Assembly: GCA_024711185.1 (NCBI GenBank)
Contig: JANJTI010000271.1
Span: 1-6,687, forward strand
DNA from: Brevundimonas sp.
GTDB taxonomy: Bacteria; Pseudomonadota; Alphaproteobacteria; Caulobacterales; Caulobacteraceae
Reading direction: 5' to 3'
Length of the DNA stretch: 6,687 bases
Part shown: in pieces, positions 1 to 5,763 of the stretch
How positions within the stretch are numbered: the first letter of the stretch is position 1
Layout of the letters: each line of letters starts with the position of its first letter
Made by a program: the position numbers and the translations under genes
Notes under the pieces: generated by a model
The model's input: only the letters and a program-made list of their open reading frames with translations
Told to the model about the DNA's origin: nothing
The model's database searches: none

Positions 1-1099
1 CGCCCCGGTCGAAGACGACCGAGATCGCGCCCTCCGCGAGCGCCAGGCGAGCGGGGGAGGGGGCGCGGGTCGAGCGCACGCGAGCGAGCACCGGCGCGCC
101 CTCGGCGGCGGCGGCCTCGAGGGATGGCTGGTCGCCCAGCCAGTTGGTTTCCTCCAGCGTCAGCGACGCCGTAAGAAGGGCCTCGCGCGGTCCCACGATG
201 ACGTGGCGTTTGGCCGGATCCAGCTTCGTCACGAACAGCGGTTCGCCCACGGCGACGTTGAGCCCGCGGCGCTGGCCGATGGTGTAGTCTGTGATCCCGC
301 CGTGCCGACCGAGCACGCGACCGTCCGTGTGCACGATTTCTCCGGCCTGACGGCCCTCCGGGCGCAGGCGGTCGATCAGGGTGCGGTAGTCGCCATTGGG
401 AACGAAGCAGATGTCCTGGCTGTCCGGCTTGGCGGCGATGCGCAGGCCCAGGTCGAGGGCGACGCCGCGCACCTGGGGCTTTTCCAGATCCGCGAGCGGG
501 AAGCGCAGGTAGTCCAGCTGTTCCGCCGTGGTGGCGAACAGGAAGTAGGACTGGTCGCGCGAGTGGTCGATCGCCTTGCGCAGCTGCACGCGGCCGTCGG
601 ACGCGACGGCGCGGCGCACGTAGTGGCCGGTGGCCATGGCCTCGGCCCCGAGATCGCGGGCGACGTCGAGCAGGTCGCGGAACTTGACGGTCTGGTTGCA
701 GCGGATGCACGGCACCGGCGTCTCGCCGCGCAGGTAACTGTCGGCGAACTGGTCGATGACGGCGTCGCGGAAGCGGCTTTCGTAGTCCAGCACATAATGC
801 GGGATGCCGATGGTCTCGGCCGCCAGTCGGGCGTCGTGAATGTCCTGGCCGGCGCAGCAGGCGCCCTTCTTCTTCAGCGCCTGGCCGTGGTCGTAGAGCT
901 GCAGCGTGACGCCGACGACCTCGTAGCCGGCCTTGTGGAGCAGGGCGGCGACGACGGTGGAGTCCACGCCCCCTGACATGGCCGCGACGATCCGCGTTCC
1001 CACCGGCAGCCCCACCGCGGCGCGCGCGGCGGCGATCGCCGCATCGGTGTCGGCGGGCGCGATGGACGGAACCGGGCAGATGTCCTCGGCGAGGGTCAT
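1..1099 (-). CDS. mnmA: MnmA (TrmU), tRNA-specific 2-thiouridylase, C-terminus missing at window edge
   Basis: MnmA is a cytoplasmic enzyme that puts sulfur on C2 of the wobble uridine (U34) of the tRNAs for Lys, Glu and Gln, using ATP and sulfur relayed from a cysteine desulfurase. I translated the minus strand from the ATG at 1099 and found 366 open codons with no stop, so the gene runs off the left edge. The PP-loop SGGVDS lies at residues 42-47. The catalytic cysteine pair is C134 (in PCIRCNQT) and C231 (in [12 protein letters not shown]); their 97-residue spacing equals that of C102 and C199 in E. coli. ATGHYVR and the DQSYFLF segment are also present. The visible end ([11 protein letters not shown]) lies in the C-terminal beta-barrel, so perhaps 20-30 residues are missing. 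The N-terminus before the PP-loop, about 41 residues, is longer than in E. coli, but no later ATG is available. No Shine-Dalgarno is visible. Confidence 0.97.
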   Translation of the reverse strand, partial: MTLAEDICPVPSIAPADTDAAIAAARAAVGLPVGTRIVAAMSGGVDSTVVAALLHKAGYEVVGVTLQLYDHGQALKKKGACCAGQDIHDARLAAETIGIPHYVLDYESRFRDAVIDQFADSYLRGETPVPCIRCNQTVKFRDLLDVARDLGAEAMATGHYVRRAVASDGRVQLRKAIDHSRDQSYFLFATTAEQLDYLRFPLADLEKPQVRGVALDLGLRIAAKPDSQDICFVPNGDYRTLIDRLRPEGRQAGEIVHTDGRVLGRHGGITDYTIGQRRGLNVAVGEPLFVTKLDPAKRHVIVGPREALLTASLTLEETNWLGDQPSLEAAAAEGAPVLARVRSTRAPSPARLALAEGAISVVFDRG

Positions 1100-1136
1100 G
1101 GCGCGCTATCTAGGAGCAAAGCCGCGCGATTTCGAG
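1100..1136 (-). promoter_or_regulatory. Possible mnmA promoter (weak -10, leaderless start)
   Basis: On the minus strand CTAGAT (1113-1108) is a passable -10 hexamer. It ends 8 nt before the mnmA ATG, which would put the transcription start on or next to the start codon. The -35 position (about 1136-1131, CTCGAA) matches poorly. The absence of a ribosome binding site before the ATG fits a leaderless message, a common type in Caulobacter. This is inference from a weak match. Confidence 0.22.
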
Positions 1137-1152
1137 GCGTGCCGGAAACGAT

Positions 1153-1181
1153 GACGGCCGCCCCTTGGGGGAGCGGCCGTC
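1153..1181 (-). terminator. Terminator-like hairpin downstream of sciP
   Basis: GACGGCCGC at 1153-1161 pairs perfectly with GCGGCCGTC at 1173-1181. Inside, CCC/GGG extends the stem by 3 bp with one bulged base, leaving a 4-nt loop. The hairpin begins 22 nt after the sciP stop codon. Read on the minus strand it is followed by ATCGTTTCC, only a weak U-tract, so termination may be partial. It separates sciP from mnmA. The plus-strand side has no U-rich tail. Confidence 0.65.
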
Positions 1182-1203
1182 GCGCGTCGGTCGGGGAGGG
1201 ACC

Positions 1204-1503
1204 TTATCCGCGGTAATGCTGGATGCGGGTGGTGCGCAGACCCTGCATGCCCCATTTGTCGATCGCCTTCTGCCAGGCGATGAATTCCTCGGCGGTGAGG
1301 CGGTAGCGCTCGAGCGCATCCTCGAGGCTGATCAGGCCGCCCCGGACCGCGGCGACGACCTCGGCCTTGCGGCGGATCACCCAGCGATCGGTGTTGACCG
1401 GGGGCAGATCGCGCAGGGTGAGGGGCGTGCCGGTCGGACCGACCACATACTGTTCGCCTCGACTGTTGAGACGTCGCTCTTGCAACATGGGCTTATGCCT
1501 CAT
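1204..1503 (-). CDS. sciP: SciP, small CtrA-inhibitory protein (DUF1153)
   Basis: SciP is a small regulator that in Caulobacter accumulates in swarmer (G1) cells. It binds the response regulator CtrA, stops it recruiting RNA polymerase to its promoters, and can also contact DNA. The 99-residue product has the family's hallmark layout: an N-terminal arm ending in YVVGPTGTPLTLRDLPP (residues 19-35), then WVIRRKAEVVAAVRGG (41-56), a helix-turn-helix-like stretch ISLEDALERYRLTAEEFIAWQ (about 58-78), and a basic tail GLRTTRIQHYR. Length is normal for the family, about 90-100 residues. The start is uncertain. The ATG at 1503 has only a GGTGGTGA-like leader, whereas the ATG at 1488 (94 residues) has AATGAGG at a good distance. 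Its neighbours are the hook operon upstream on the same strand and a terminator-like hairpin downstream. A CtrA-like box lies about 40 bp before the start, which suggests that CtrA activates its own inhibitor. Confidence 0.93.
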   Translation of the reverse strand: MRHKPMLQERRLNSRGEQYVVGPTGTPLTLRDLPPVNTDRWVIRRKAEVVAAVRGGLISLEDALERYRLTAEEFIAWQKAIDKWGMQGLRTTRIQHYRG

Positions 1504-1651
1504 TCACCACCACCATCGAGACTTGACGGTAGCGAGGTCGCGCTAAAGGCCGTTTAAGCGTCGTGGTGAAGGAAAGGCTAATGCCGCCCCTGTCGACCCG
1601 GCCGCTGCTCGCTGCGGAGATCATCGGTCCTGACCGCCTTTCGACCGGCTA
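1504..1651. other. flgE-sciP intergenic region without a clear terminator
   Basis: This 148-bp gap holds the predicted sciP promoter in its left third. Between 1558 and the flgE stop I find only small inverted repeats, for example CGGTCCTGACCG at 1625-1636, with no U-tract after them. Readthrough from the hook operon into sciP is therefore possible. Confidence 0.5.
1526..1557 (-). promoter_or_regulatory. Predicted CtrA-dependent sciP promoter with CtrA box 1543-1557
   Basis: Plus-strand 1543-1557 reads CTAA-N7-TTAA, one base from the CtrA consensus TTAA-N7-TTAA, in otherwise GC-rich DNA. On the minus strand TTAAAC (1557-1552) could serve as a -35. It is followed after about 18 bp by GCTACC (1533-1528), which resembles the GCTA-type -10 of Caulobacter housekeeping promoters. 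That puts transcription start near 1521, about 18 nt before the ATG at 1503. A CtrA box over the -35 is the usual layout of CtrA-activated promoters. The box is seen directly; its function is inferred. Confidence 0.6.
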
Positions 1652-3136
1652 TCAGCGCTTGATGCTGATCAGCTCGGCCAGCATCTCGTCGGCCGTGGTG
1701 ATGATCTTCGACGAGGCCGAGTAGGCGCGCTGGGTGGTGATAAGCCCGGTGAATTCCGCCGACAGGTCCACCGTCGAGGCCTCCAGCTGCGAGGCGCCGA
1801 TAAGGCCGGCGCCGCCGGAGCCCGCCGCCTTCAGGTTGAAGGTGCCGGACCCCTGGCTGACACGGAAGGCGTTGCCGGAAACCTCGGACAGGGCGTCGGC
1901 GCTGGGGAAGGTCGCCAGGGCCACCTGCGCGATGCGGCGGGTCACGCCGTTGTCGAAGATGGCGGTGACGAAGCCCTTCTCGTCGATCTTCACCTCCGAC
2001 AGGTTGCCGAAGGCCGTCCCGTTGGTGAGCGTGGCCTGCACCACCGAGGCGCTGTCGTACTGCGACAGGCCGCCCGCGGCGGCGGTGAGGTCGAAGGTGA
2101 TGGTCTGGTCGTCGATGCCGAGCTGGTTGCCCCACATGAACTCGCCGGCGCCGAGCGCGGCGGGGTCGGTGTCGGAAGCGCGGAAGGAGAGGGTGGCGGC
2201 CGCCGGGTCGGAGAAGAGGGCCACGCCCGGGGCCATGGCGGCCATGGCGTCGACATCCAGCCGGCCGTCCTGGGTGAAGGCGACGAGGCCCGACTTGAGA
2301 ATCCCGTCGGTTCCGAGGCTGGCGTGGGTGGTCACGTCGCCCGCCGGGATGGCGCGAAGCTCGGCGTACCACTGGTTGGGGACCGTGCTCTTCAGGAAGG
2401 ACACGGCGAGCGTGCGCTGGCCGCCCTTCGAGTCCGAAACCGGAATGGTGACTTCGAAGTCGGGCTTCACCCCGTTCCCGGTCTCGGGGTCCCACATGGC
2501 CATGGAGTTGGTCATGACGTCGTAGGCGCCGGCGGCGGCCGGATCGAGCGGGTCGGCATCCCGGGCGGCCCGCGCAACGGCTTCGGCCGAGGGTTCCTGG
2601 CTGGAGCGCAGGTTGGCGTTCAGTTGGACGCGGGTGGTCGGCTCGGCTGCGCCGCCGACCGATCCGACGTTGATGGTGCGCAGGCGGTTCAGGTCCGACG
2701 GGTCGGTGGTGATGTCGCCGTTGGCGTCGACCGGCCAGCCCTGCAGATAGAGGCCGGCGGTGTTCTTGAGGTAGCCCAGGTTGTCGACGCGGAAGGCGCC
2801 GGCGCGGGTGAACAGGCGCGAGTCGGCCGGCGTCAGGTTCTCGGACTTCTCGGTGACCACGAAGAAGCCCTGGCCGGCGATGCCCAGGTCGGTCGAGGAG
2901 GTGGTGCGCTGGAGCTGGCCGTTCTGGCTGGTGAAATGGCGCGCGGCGGCGAGGACGCCCCCGGCCGAGTAGCCGGCGCCGGCGCTCTGGGCGTTGACCA
3001 CGGTCTGGAACTCGGCGGCGGAGCGCTTGTAGCCGACGGTGTTCACGTTGGCGATGTTCTGCGAGATCGCCGCGAGGGCGGCGGAGTTGGCGGTCAGGCC
3101 GGACACGCCGGCCAGAAGGGCGCTGTTGATGCTCAT
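1652..3136 (-). CDS. flgE: FlgE, flagellar hook protein
   Basis: FlgE is exported through the flagellar type III apparatus and polymerises under the FlgD cap into the curved hook, the universal joint between rod and filament. The 494-residue product has the axial-protein signature at both ends. At the N-terminus is SALLAGVSGLTANSAALAA followed by NIANVNTVGYKR (residues 27-38). At the C-terminus is DLSAEFTGLITTQRAYSASSKIITTADEML, ending in ISIKR; these termini form the D0 coiled coil. TDLGIAGQGFFVV (82-94) and FTRAGAFRVDNLGYL (109-123) mark the conserved start of the D1/D2 region. The middle is the variable surface-exposed part. The ATG at 3136 has GAGGAG 8 nt upstream, which overlaps the flgD stop codon, so translation is probably coupled. 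It is the last gene of the fliK-flgD-flgE operon. It is longer than E. coli FlgE (about 400 residues), and the extra length lies in the middle domains. Confidence 0.97.
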   Translation of the reverse strand: MSINSALLAGVSGLTANSAALAAISQNIANVNTVGYKRSAAEFQTVVNAQSAGAGYSAGGVLAAARHFTSQNGQLQRTTSSTDLGIAGQGFFVVTEKSENLTPADSRLFTRAGAFRVDNLGYLKNTAGLYLQGWPVDANGDITTDPSDLNRLRTINVGSVGGAAEPTTRVQLNANLRSSQEPSAEAVARAARDADPLDPAAAGAYDVMTNSMAMWDPETGNGVKPDFEVTIPVSDSKGGQRTLAVSFLKSTVPNQWYAELRAIPAGDVTTHASLGTDGILKSGLVAFTQDGRLDVDAMAAMAPGVALFSDPAAATLSFRASDTDPAALGAGEFMWGNQLGIDDQTITFDLTAAAGGLSQYDSASVVQATLTNGTAFGNLSEVKIDEKGFVTAIFDNGVTRRIAQVALATFPSADALSEVSGNAFRVSQGSGTFNLKAAGSGGAGLIGASQLEASTVDLSAEFTGLITTQRAYSASSKIITTADEMLAELISIKR

Positions 3137-3144
3137 GGCGCGGG

Positions 3145-3150
3145 CTCCTC
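3145..3150 (-). promoter_or_regulatory. flgE ribosome binding site overlapping the flgD stop
   Basis: GAGGAG on the minus strand ends 8 nt before the flgE ATG. The flgD stop TGA shares bases with it (TGAGGAG). A ribosome ending on flgD would sit directly on the flgE start signal. This fits the very high need for hook subunit compared with the cap protein. Confidence 0.75.
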
Positions 3151-3898
3151 AGGAAAACAGTTTGGAAGGGTTGAGAGCGGAGGCGACCGAGGCCAGCAGA
3201 CCCGGGTCGTCCTCGTTGGAGGGGGCGGAGGCGGTGCGGGCTTCCTCCAGGGCGATCAGGCTGGACATCGGGAGCACCGAGGCGCCGACCGTCAGGAAGA
3301 TCTCGCCGTCGTACATTTCGACCCCGGTGACCCGGCCGCGGGTGAGCACCTGGGCGTCGAGGCTGTCGCCGGCGGCGTTCCGGGCCACGACCTTCAGGGT
3401 GTAGACCTGATCCTCCTGGGCGTCGCCGCCCGTGGTGGTGCGGCCGTCCCAGACGAAGTCGTGCACGCCGGTGGTCTTGTGCGGGGCCTCGCCCTGCCAC
3501 ACGACCTTGCCAGATCCGTCGAGCACCTGGAGGGTGGCGGAGGCGGCGTTGCCGGCGAGCTCATAGCTCCATTTCGCCTGACCATCCTTGAAGCGCGTCG
3601 CCGACCAGGCGGCCGTGGCGTCCTTGCCTATGTAGTCGGCGGCGGCGCCCAGACCGCCGCCCGACTGGGCGGCCAGCATGCTCTTGAGCAGCTGGTTGGT
3701 GAGCAGTTGCTGCTCGACCCCGGCCATCTGGGTCAGCTGGGCGGTGAACTGGTTGGAGTCGACCGGCGAGAGCGGATCCTGGTTCTTCAGCTGGGCGGTG
3801 AGAAGGCTGAGGAAGGTCTCGAAATTCGAGGCCAGCATGGTCTGTCCGGCATTGATCCGGCCGGTTGCGTTATTGGCGGCGGCGACGGCGTCGACCAT
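3149..3898 (-). CDS. flgD: FlgD, hook-capping (hook scaffold) protein
   Basis: FlgD caps the distal end of the growing hook, guides FlgE subunits into place, and is replaced by FlgK when the hook is complete. The 249-residue product carries the diagnostic N-terminal block FLSLLTAQLKNQDPLSP (residues 29-45), followed by FTAQLTQMAGVEQQLLTNQ (51-69). The C-terminal half contains an Ig/FnIII-like domain (about 110-185, including VLDGSGKVVW and GVHDFVWDGR), followed by the tudor-like strand set GRVTGVEMYDGEIFLTVG (188-205). About 30 residues after this form a tail rich in Ser, Asn and Ala. The start at 3898 lies only 4 bp after the fliK stop; an AAGG-like Shine-Dalgarno lies inside the end of fliK. 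Length is normal to slightly long for the family. It is the middle gene of the hook operon. Confidence 0.96.
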   Translation of the reverse strand: MVDAVAAANNATGRINAGQTMLASNFETFLSLLTAQLKNQDPLSPVDSNQFTAQLTQMAGVEQQLLTNQLLKSMLAAQSGGGLGAAADYIGKDATAAWSATRFKDGQAKWSYELAGNAASATLQVLDGSGKVVWQGEAPHKTTGVHDFVWDGRTTTGGDAQEDQVYTLKVVARNAAGDSLDAQVLTRGRVTGVEMYDGEIFLTVGASVLPMSSLIALEEARTASAPSNEDDPGLLASVASALNPSKLFS

Positions 3899-3902
3899 GC
3901 GA

Positions 3903-5387
3903 TCAGACCTTCAGATCCACGCCCGCGGGCGTGAGGGAGAGAGACGTCCAGCGGGCGACCGGAACGGAGTCGGCCTGGGCGTGAAGGCGGCCGGCGGCGG
4001 AGAAGGCGCGGCCGGAGCCCTGGCGCGCGTCGTCCCCGCGATCGAAGGCGCTGGAGCCGCTGTCGCGCTCGGCGAACTCGAAGGCGTCATCCGCGAGGTG
4101 GAAGCCGGCCTGCTCCAGCTGGCGCCGCAGCTCGTCGGCGCGACCGCGCAGATCGGCGGCGGCGGCCGGGTTGTCGAAGGCGAGGCGGGCGGCGAGGCGG
4201 CCGTCGGCGTCGATGTCGAGTTTCACGTCCACCCGGCCGAGTTCTTCCGGCAGCAAGGCCATCTCGAACCGCGTCGACCGGCTGTCGAGCTTGCGCAGAA
4301 TCTGGGCGGCGATCTGGGCCGTGGCCTCCACTGCGACGCGGGACACGAGCGGCGTTGGGGACGAGGCCTCGCGAAGGGCGGCGGGGCTTTCCGGAGCGGA
4401 GCCGGCATCGTTTCCGCCGCCGGGGACGGACTGCCCCTCATCGCCTGCCGCGGCGGCTGCAGGGAGGTGCGGCGACGCCTCTGCCGGTCCATCCGGACGG
4501 CGCGCGGGCGCGGGTGGGGCGTCGGTCGACTGTCGGACGGGCGCGGGAGTCGGGTCGCCAGTCGGGCGCTCGGCGGCGCGGAGGTCCGACCCGTCGGATG
4601 CGGCGGATCCGTTGGCGGCGCTTCGCGAGGACGCGGCGTTGCCCTCCACGGGGCGCAGGGGCGTGAGAGGGGGTGGCGGGGCGACGACGGCGGGGGTCGG
4701 AAGAGCGGCCGCGGCGGGGGCGGCGGCGGGGGTCGGGATGCGGGCCACGTCGGCGGCGGCAGCGGCCGGCGTGGGGGCGGGTGGGAGCGCCGCCTCTCCG
4801 TCAGGCGTGGGGGCCGAGACCGTCAGCGCGGCGGAGACGGGCTGCGGCCGGGGCGGTGTCGCGGGCTGCGCGGGCGCCTCGACCGCCGGGGAAGCCGCCT
4901 TCGGGGCAGGATCCGGCGCGAGGGGAGCTTCCGCCGGGGCCGTCGCCGGCCCGGACGCCATAGCGGCGACCGGCGCTTTCCCAAGGGCGGCGGCGTCAGC
5001 AACGGGGATAGGCTGGCTTCCGGCTTCTCCGGCCCGGGCCCCGGGGGCGGCCGGGACGGCGTCAGCCGGGGCGGTGAGGGCGGCGTCGGTCTGCTCTTCA
5101 GCCGTCGCCGCGGCGTCCGTCTGCGGGAGCGGCGTCATGAGAAGCGCGGACGCGGCGGGCGCGACCGGGGACGGCGCGGGCGCCGGGCGCCCGAAGGCCG
5201 CCGTTTCGGGCGGTATGGATTCGTCGGATTCGGCGACCGGAGCCGTCGCCGTCTTGCCGCCGTCCGTCGCGTCGCCGGCGATTCCCGCCAGCAACGCCTC
5301 GAACTCGCCCGCGACGTCGTTCGCCGACCCCTGCGGGGCCGCCGGGAGCTCGGGCGCGATCATCGAAAGCAGGATGTGGGCGGACAT
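3903..5387 (-). CDS. fliK: FliK, flagellar hook-length control protein
   Basis: FliK is a secreted molecular ruler. It samples hook length and then acts on FlhB to switch export from rod/hook to filament substrates. Starting at the ATG at 5387 the product is 494 residues. Residues about 47-345 are extremely rich in Ala and Pro, as expected for the extended ruler part. The conserved C-terminal hook-length domain spans about 350-440, with LLPEELGRVDVKLDID (378-393) and LRGRADELRRQLEQAGF (about 413-429). An in-frame ATG at 5486 would add 33 mostly Arg/Pro residues, but it lies upstream of the predicted sigma-54 promoter and cannot be in that transcript. A second candidate start is the ATG at 5363 (MIAPEL), which overlaps the stop of a small upstream ORF. 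No strong Shine-Dalgarno precedes either start. It is the first gene of the operon, with flgD 4 bp downstream. Confidence 0.92.
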   Translation of the reverse strand: MSAHILLSMIAPELPAAPQGSANDVAGEFEALLAGIAGDATDGGKTATAPVAESDESIPPETAAFGRPAPAPSPVAPAASALLMTPLPQTDAAATAEEQTDAALTAPADAVPAAPGARAGEAGSQPIPVADAAALGKAPVAAMASGPATAPAEAPLAPDPAPKAASPAVEAPAQPATPPRPQPVSAALTVSAPTPDGEAALPPAPTPAAAAADVARIPTPAAAPAAAALPTPAVVAPPPPLTPLRPVEGNAASSRSAANGSAASDGSDLRAAERPTGDPTPAPVRQSTDAPPAPARRPDGPAEASPHLPAAAAAGDEGQSVPGGGNDAGSAPESPAALREASSPTPLVSRVAVEATAQIAAQILRKLDSRSTRFEMALLPEELGRVDVKLDIDADGRLAARLAFDNPAAAADLRGRADELRRQLEQAGFHLADDAFEFAERDSGSSAFDRGDDARQGSGRAFSAAGRLHAQADSVPVARWTSLSLTPAGVDLKV

Positions 5388-5460
5388 GGGCTCGACAGAC
5401 GGTCGCGGTCGGCGACGGGGGACGTGGCGCCTGCTGCGCCGATCATTCAGGGGCGTCGGC

Positions 5461-5475
5461 GCAAGTCGCGGGCCA
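5461..5475 (-). promoter_or_regulatory. Sigma-54 promoter for fliK-flgD-flgE
   Basis: On the minus strand this reads TGGCCCGCGACTTGC, matching TGGCNCG-N4-TTGC with the required GG-N10-GC spacing. The predicted start is near 5449, leaving a leader of about 60 nt before the fliK ATG at 5387. The leader has a perfect 5-bp hairpin (GGCGC/GCGCC, 5426-5440). Confidence 0.82.
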
Positions 5476-5491
5476 CTCCCGCTCAAGGGGG

Positions 5492-5504
5492 CAAGTTATT
5501 GAGT
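5492..5504 (-). promoter_or_regulatory. IHF-like site upstream of the fliK promoter
   Basis: The plus strand reads CAAGTTATTGAGT, which matches the reverse complement of the IHF consensus WATCAANNNNTTR at all but one fixed position. It lies at about -43 to -55 of the fliK promoter, between the promoter and the ftr-like motifs. The AT-rich run 5511-5518 is beside it. This is where a bend would bring the enhancer onto sigma-54 polymerase. Confidence 0.65.
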
Positions 5505-5555
5505 GGTCGGATATTTTTCGCGCTGGATTGCCCGTGAGGCCTTGCCGTCGGCGGT

Positions 5556-5571
5556 CGAAACTTGCCGTGCA
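5556..5571 (-). promoter_or_regulatory. ftr-like FlbD enhancer motif (proximal, fliK side)
   Basis: The minus strand reads TGCACGGCAAGTTTCG. It shares 11 of 16 bases with the motif at 5576-5591, including GGCAAG and TCG, and lies exactly 20 bp from it. It sits at about -107 to -122 of the fliK promoter. A further GGCAAG lies 20 bp closer (5546-5541). FlbD binding is inferred from position and resemblance to ftr elements. Confidence 0.5.
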
Positions 5572-5575
5572 CCGT

Positions 5576-5591
5576 CGATTCTTGCCCGGCG
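5576..5591 (-). promoter_or_regulatory. ftr-like FlbD enhancer motif (distal, fliK side)
   Basis: The minus strand reads CGCCGGGCAAGAATCG. It is identical at 14 of 16 positions to the motif on the other strand at 5705-5720. It lies at about -127 to -142 of the fliK promoter and about 20 bp before the -24 box of the flgK promoter, so FlbD here could affect both sides. It contains a GANTC site (5577-5581). Confidence 0.6.
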
Positions 5592-5597
5592 CCGGGC
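5584..5597. repeat. 14-bp perfect palindrome over the distal ftr-like motif
   Basis: GCCCGGCGCCGGGC is its own reverse complement. It overlaps the ftr-like motif and ends 13 bp before the flgK -24 element. It could be a symmetric binding site for a dimeric regulator such as FlbD. In DNA this rich in G and C it could also arise by chance. Confidence 0.55.
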
Positions 5598-5610
5598 TCC
5601 GCACAGCGGT

Positions 5611-5625
5611 TGGCCCGGCGCTTGC
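5611..5625 (+). promoter_or_regulatory. Sigma-54 promoter for flgK
   Basis: The sequence TGGCCCGGCGCTTGC matches TGGCNCG-N4-TTGC with exact GG-N10-GC spacing. It shares the TGGCCCG and TTGC blocks with the fliK promoter. The predicted start is near 5637, giving a leader of about 134 nt before flgK. The leader contains an IHF-like site and two ftr-like motifs. A weaker alternative with correct spacing but a poor -12 (CGGCACGCTCTCCGC) lies at 5687-5701. Confidence 0.75.
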
Positions 5626-5671
5626 GCACGTCCCTGGTCATGACGCAGGCGCTAGACGCGATGTCGCGAAG

Positions 5672-5684
5672 AATCAGTGACTTG
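5672..5684 (+). promoter_or_regulatory. IHF-like site downstream of the flgK promoter
   Basis: AATCAGTGACTTG matches WATCAANNNNTTR at all but one fixed position. It lies at about +36 to +48 of the predicted flgK start, between the promoter and the downstream ftr-like motifs, mirroring the fliK side. A GANTC site (5671-5675) overlaps it. Confidence 0.6.
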
Positions 5685-5704
5685 AGCGGCACGCTCTCCG
5701 CCGC

Positions 5705-5720
5705 CGCCGGGCAAAAAGCG
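5705..5720 (+). promoter_or_regulatory. ftr-like motif downstream of the flgK promoter (first)
   Basis: CGCCGGGCAAAAAGCG matches the minus-strand motif at 5576-5591 at 14 of 16 positions. It lies at about +69 to +84 of the predicted flgK start. In C. crescentus the flaN promoter is driven by ftr elements located downstream of the start, so this position is expected. Confidence 0.6.
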
Positions 5721-5732
5721 CGCGGAGGGTGG

Positions 5733-5748
5733 CAGGGCTTGCCGGGCG
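5733..5748 (-). promoter_or_regulatory. ftr-like motif downstream of the flgK promoter (second)
   Basis: The minus strand reads CGCCCGGCAAGCCCTG, sharing CGCC and GGCAAG with the other motifs (11 of 16 with 5576-5591). It lies at about +97 to +112 of the predicted flgK start, just before the ribosome binding site. It is the weakest of the four. Confidence 0.42.
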
Positions 5749-5758
5749 CCGTGACCAC

Positions 5759-5763
5759 GGGAG
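5759..5763 (+). promoter_or_regulatory. flgK ribosome binding site
   Basis: GGGAG lies 7 nt before the ATG at 5771. It supports that start over the in-frame ATG six codons later. Confidence 0.7.

Noticed and set aside
203..976. A 257-codon plus-strand frame and a 139-codon minus-strand frame over mnmA.
   Set aside because: Both are shadows; the mnmA frame carries the PP-loop and both catalytic cysteines.
1625..1636. CGGTCCTGACCG inverted repeat after flgE as a terminator.
   Set aside because: The stem is short, the loop very small, and no U-tract follows on the minus strand.
1578..3500. A 640-codon minus-strand frame overlapping flgE and flgD.
   Set aside because: It is an out-of-frame shadow made mostly of Arg, Gly and Pro; flgE and flgD are clearly real in another frame.
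5388..5486. The fliK frame extended to the ATG at 5486.
   Set aside because: The extra 33 residues are Arg/Pro-rich and unlike a FliK start, and the region holds the predicted promoter and transcription start.
2324..5537. Very long plus-strand open frames (536, 619 and 443 codons) antisense to flgE, flgD and fliK.
   Set aside because: They are rich in Gly, Arg and Ala, resemble no known family, and lie opposite genes with strong family signatures. They are typical by-products of high-GC third-position bias.
5687..5701. CGGCACGCTCTCCGC as the flgK sigma-54 promoter.
   Set aside because: Spacing is correct and the -24 half is good, but the -12 lacks TTGC and it abuts the IHF-like site. The element at 5611-5625 is clearly better. 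Kept only as an alternative.
5730..5743. TGGCAGGGCTTGCC just before flgK, which looks like a sigma-54 promoter.
   Set aside because: The spacing is GG-N8-GC, two bases short of the strict N10 that sigma-54 needs. It is better read as part of an ftr-like motif.
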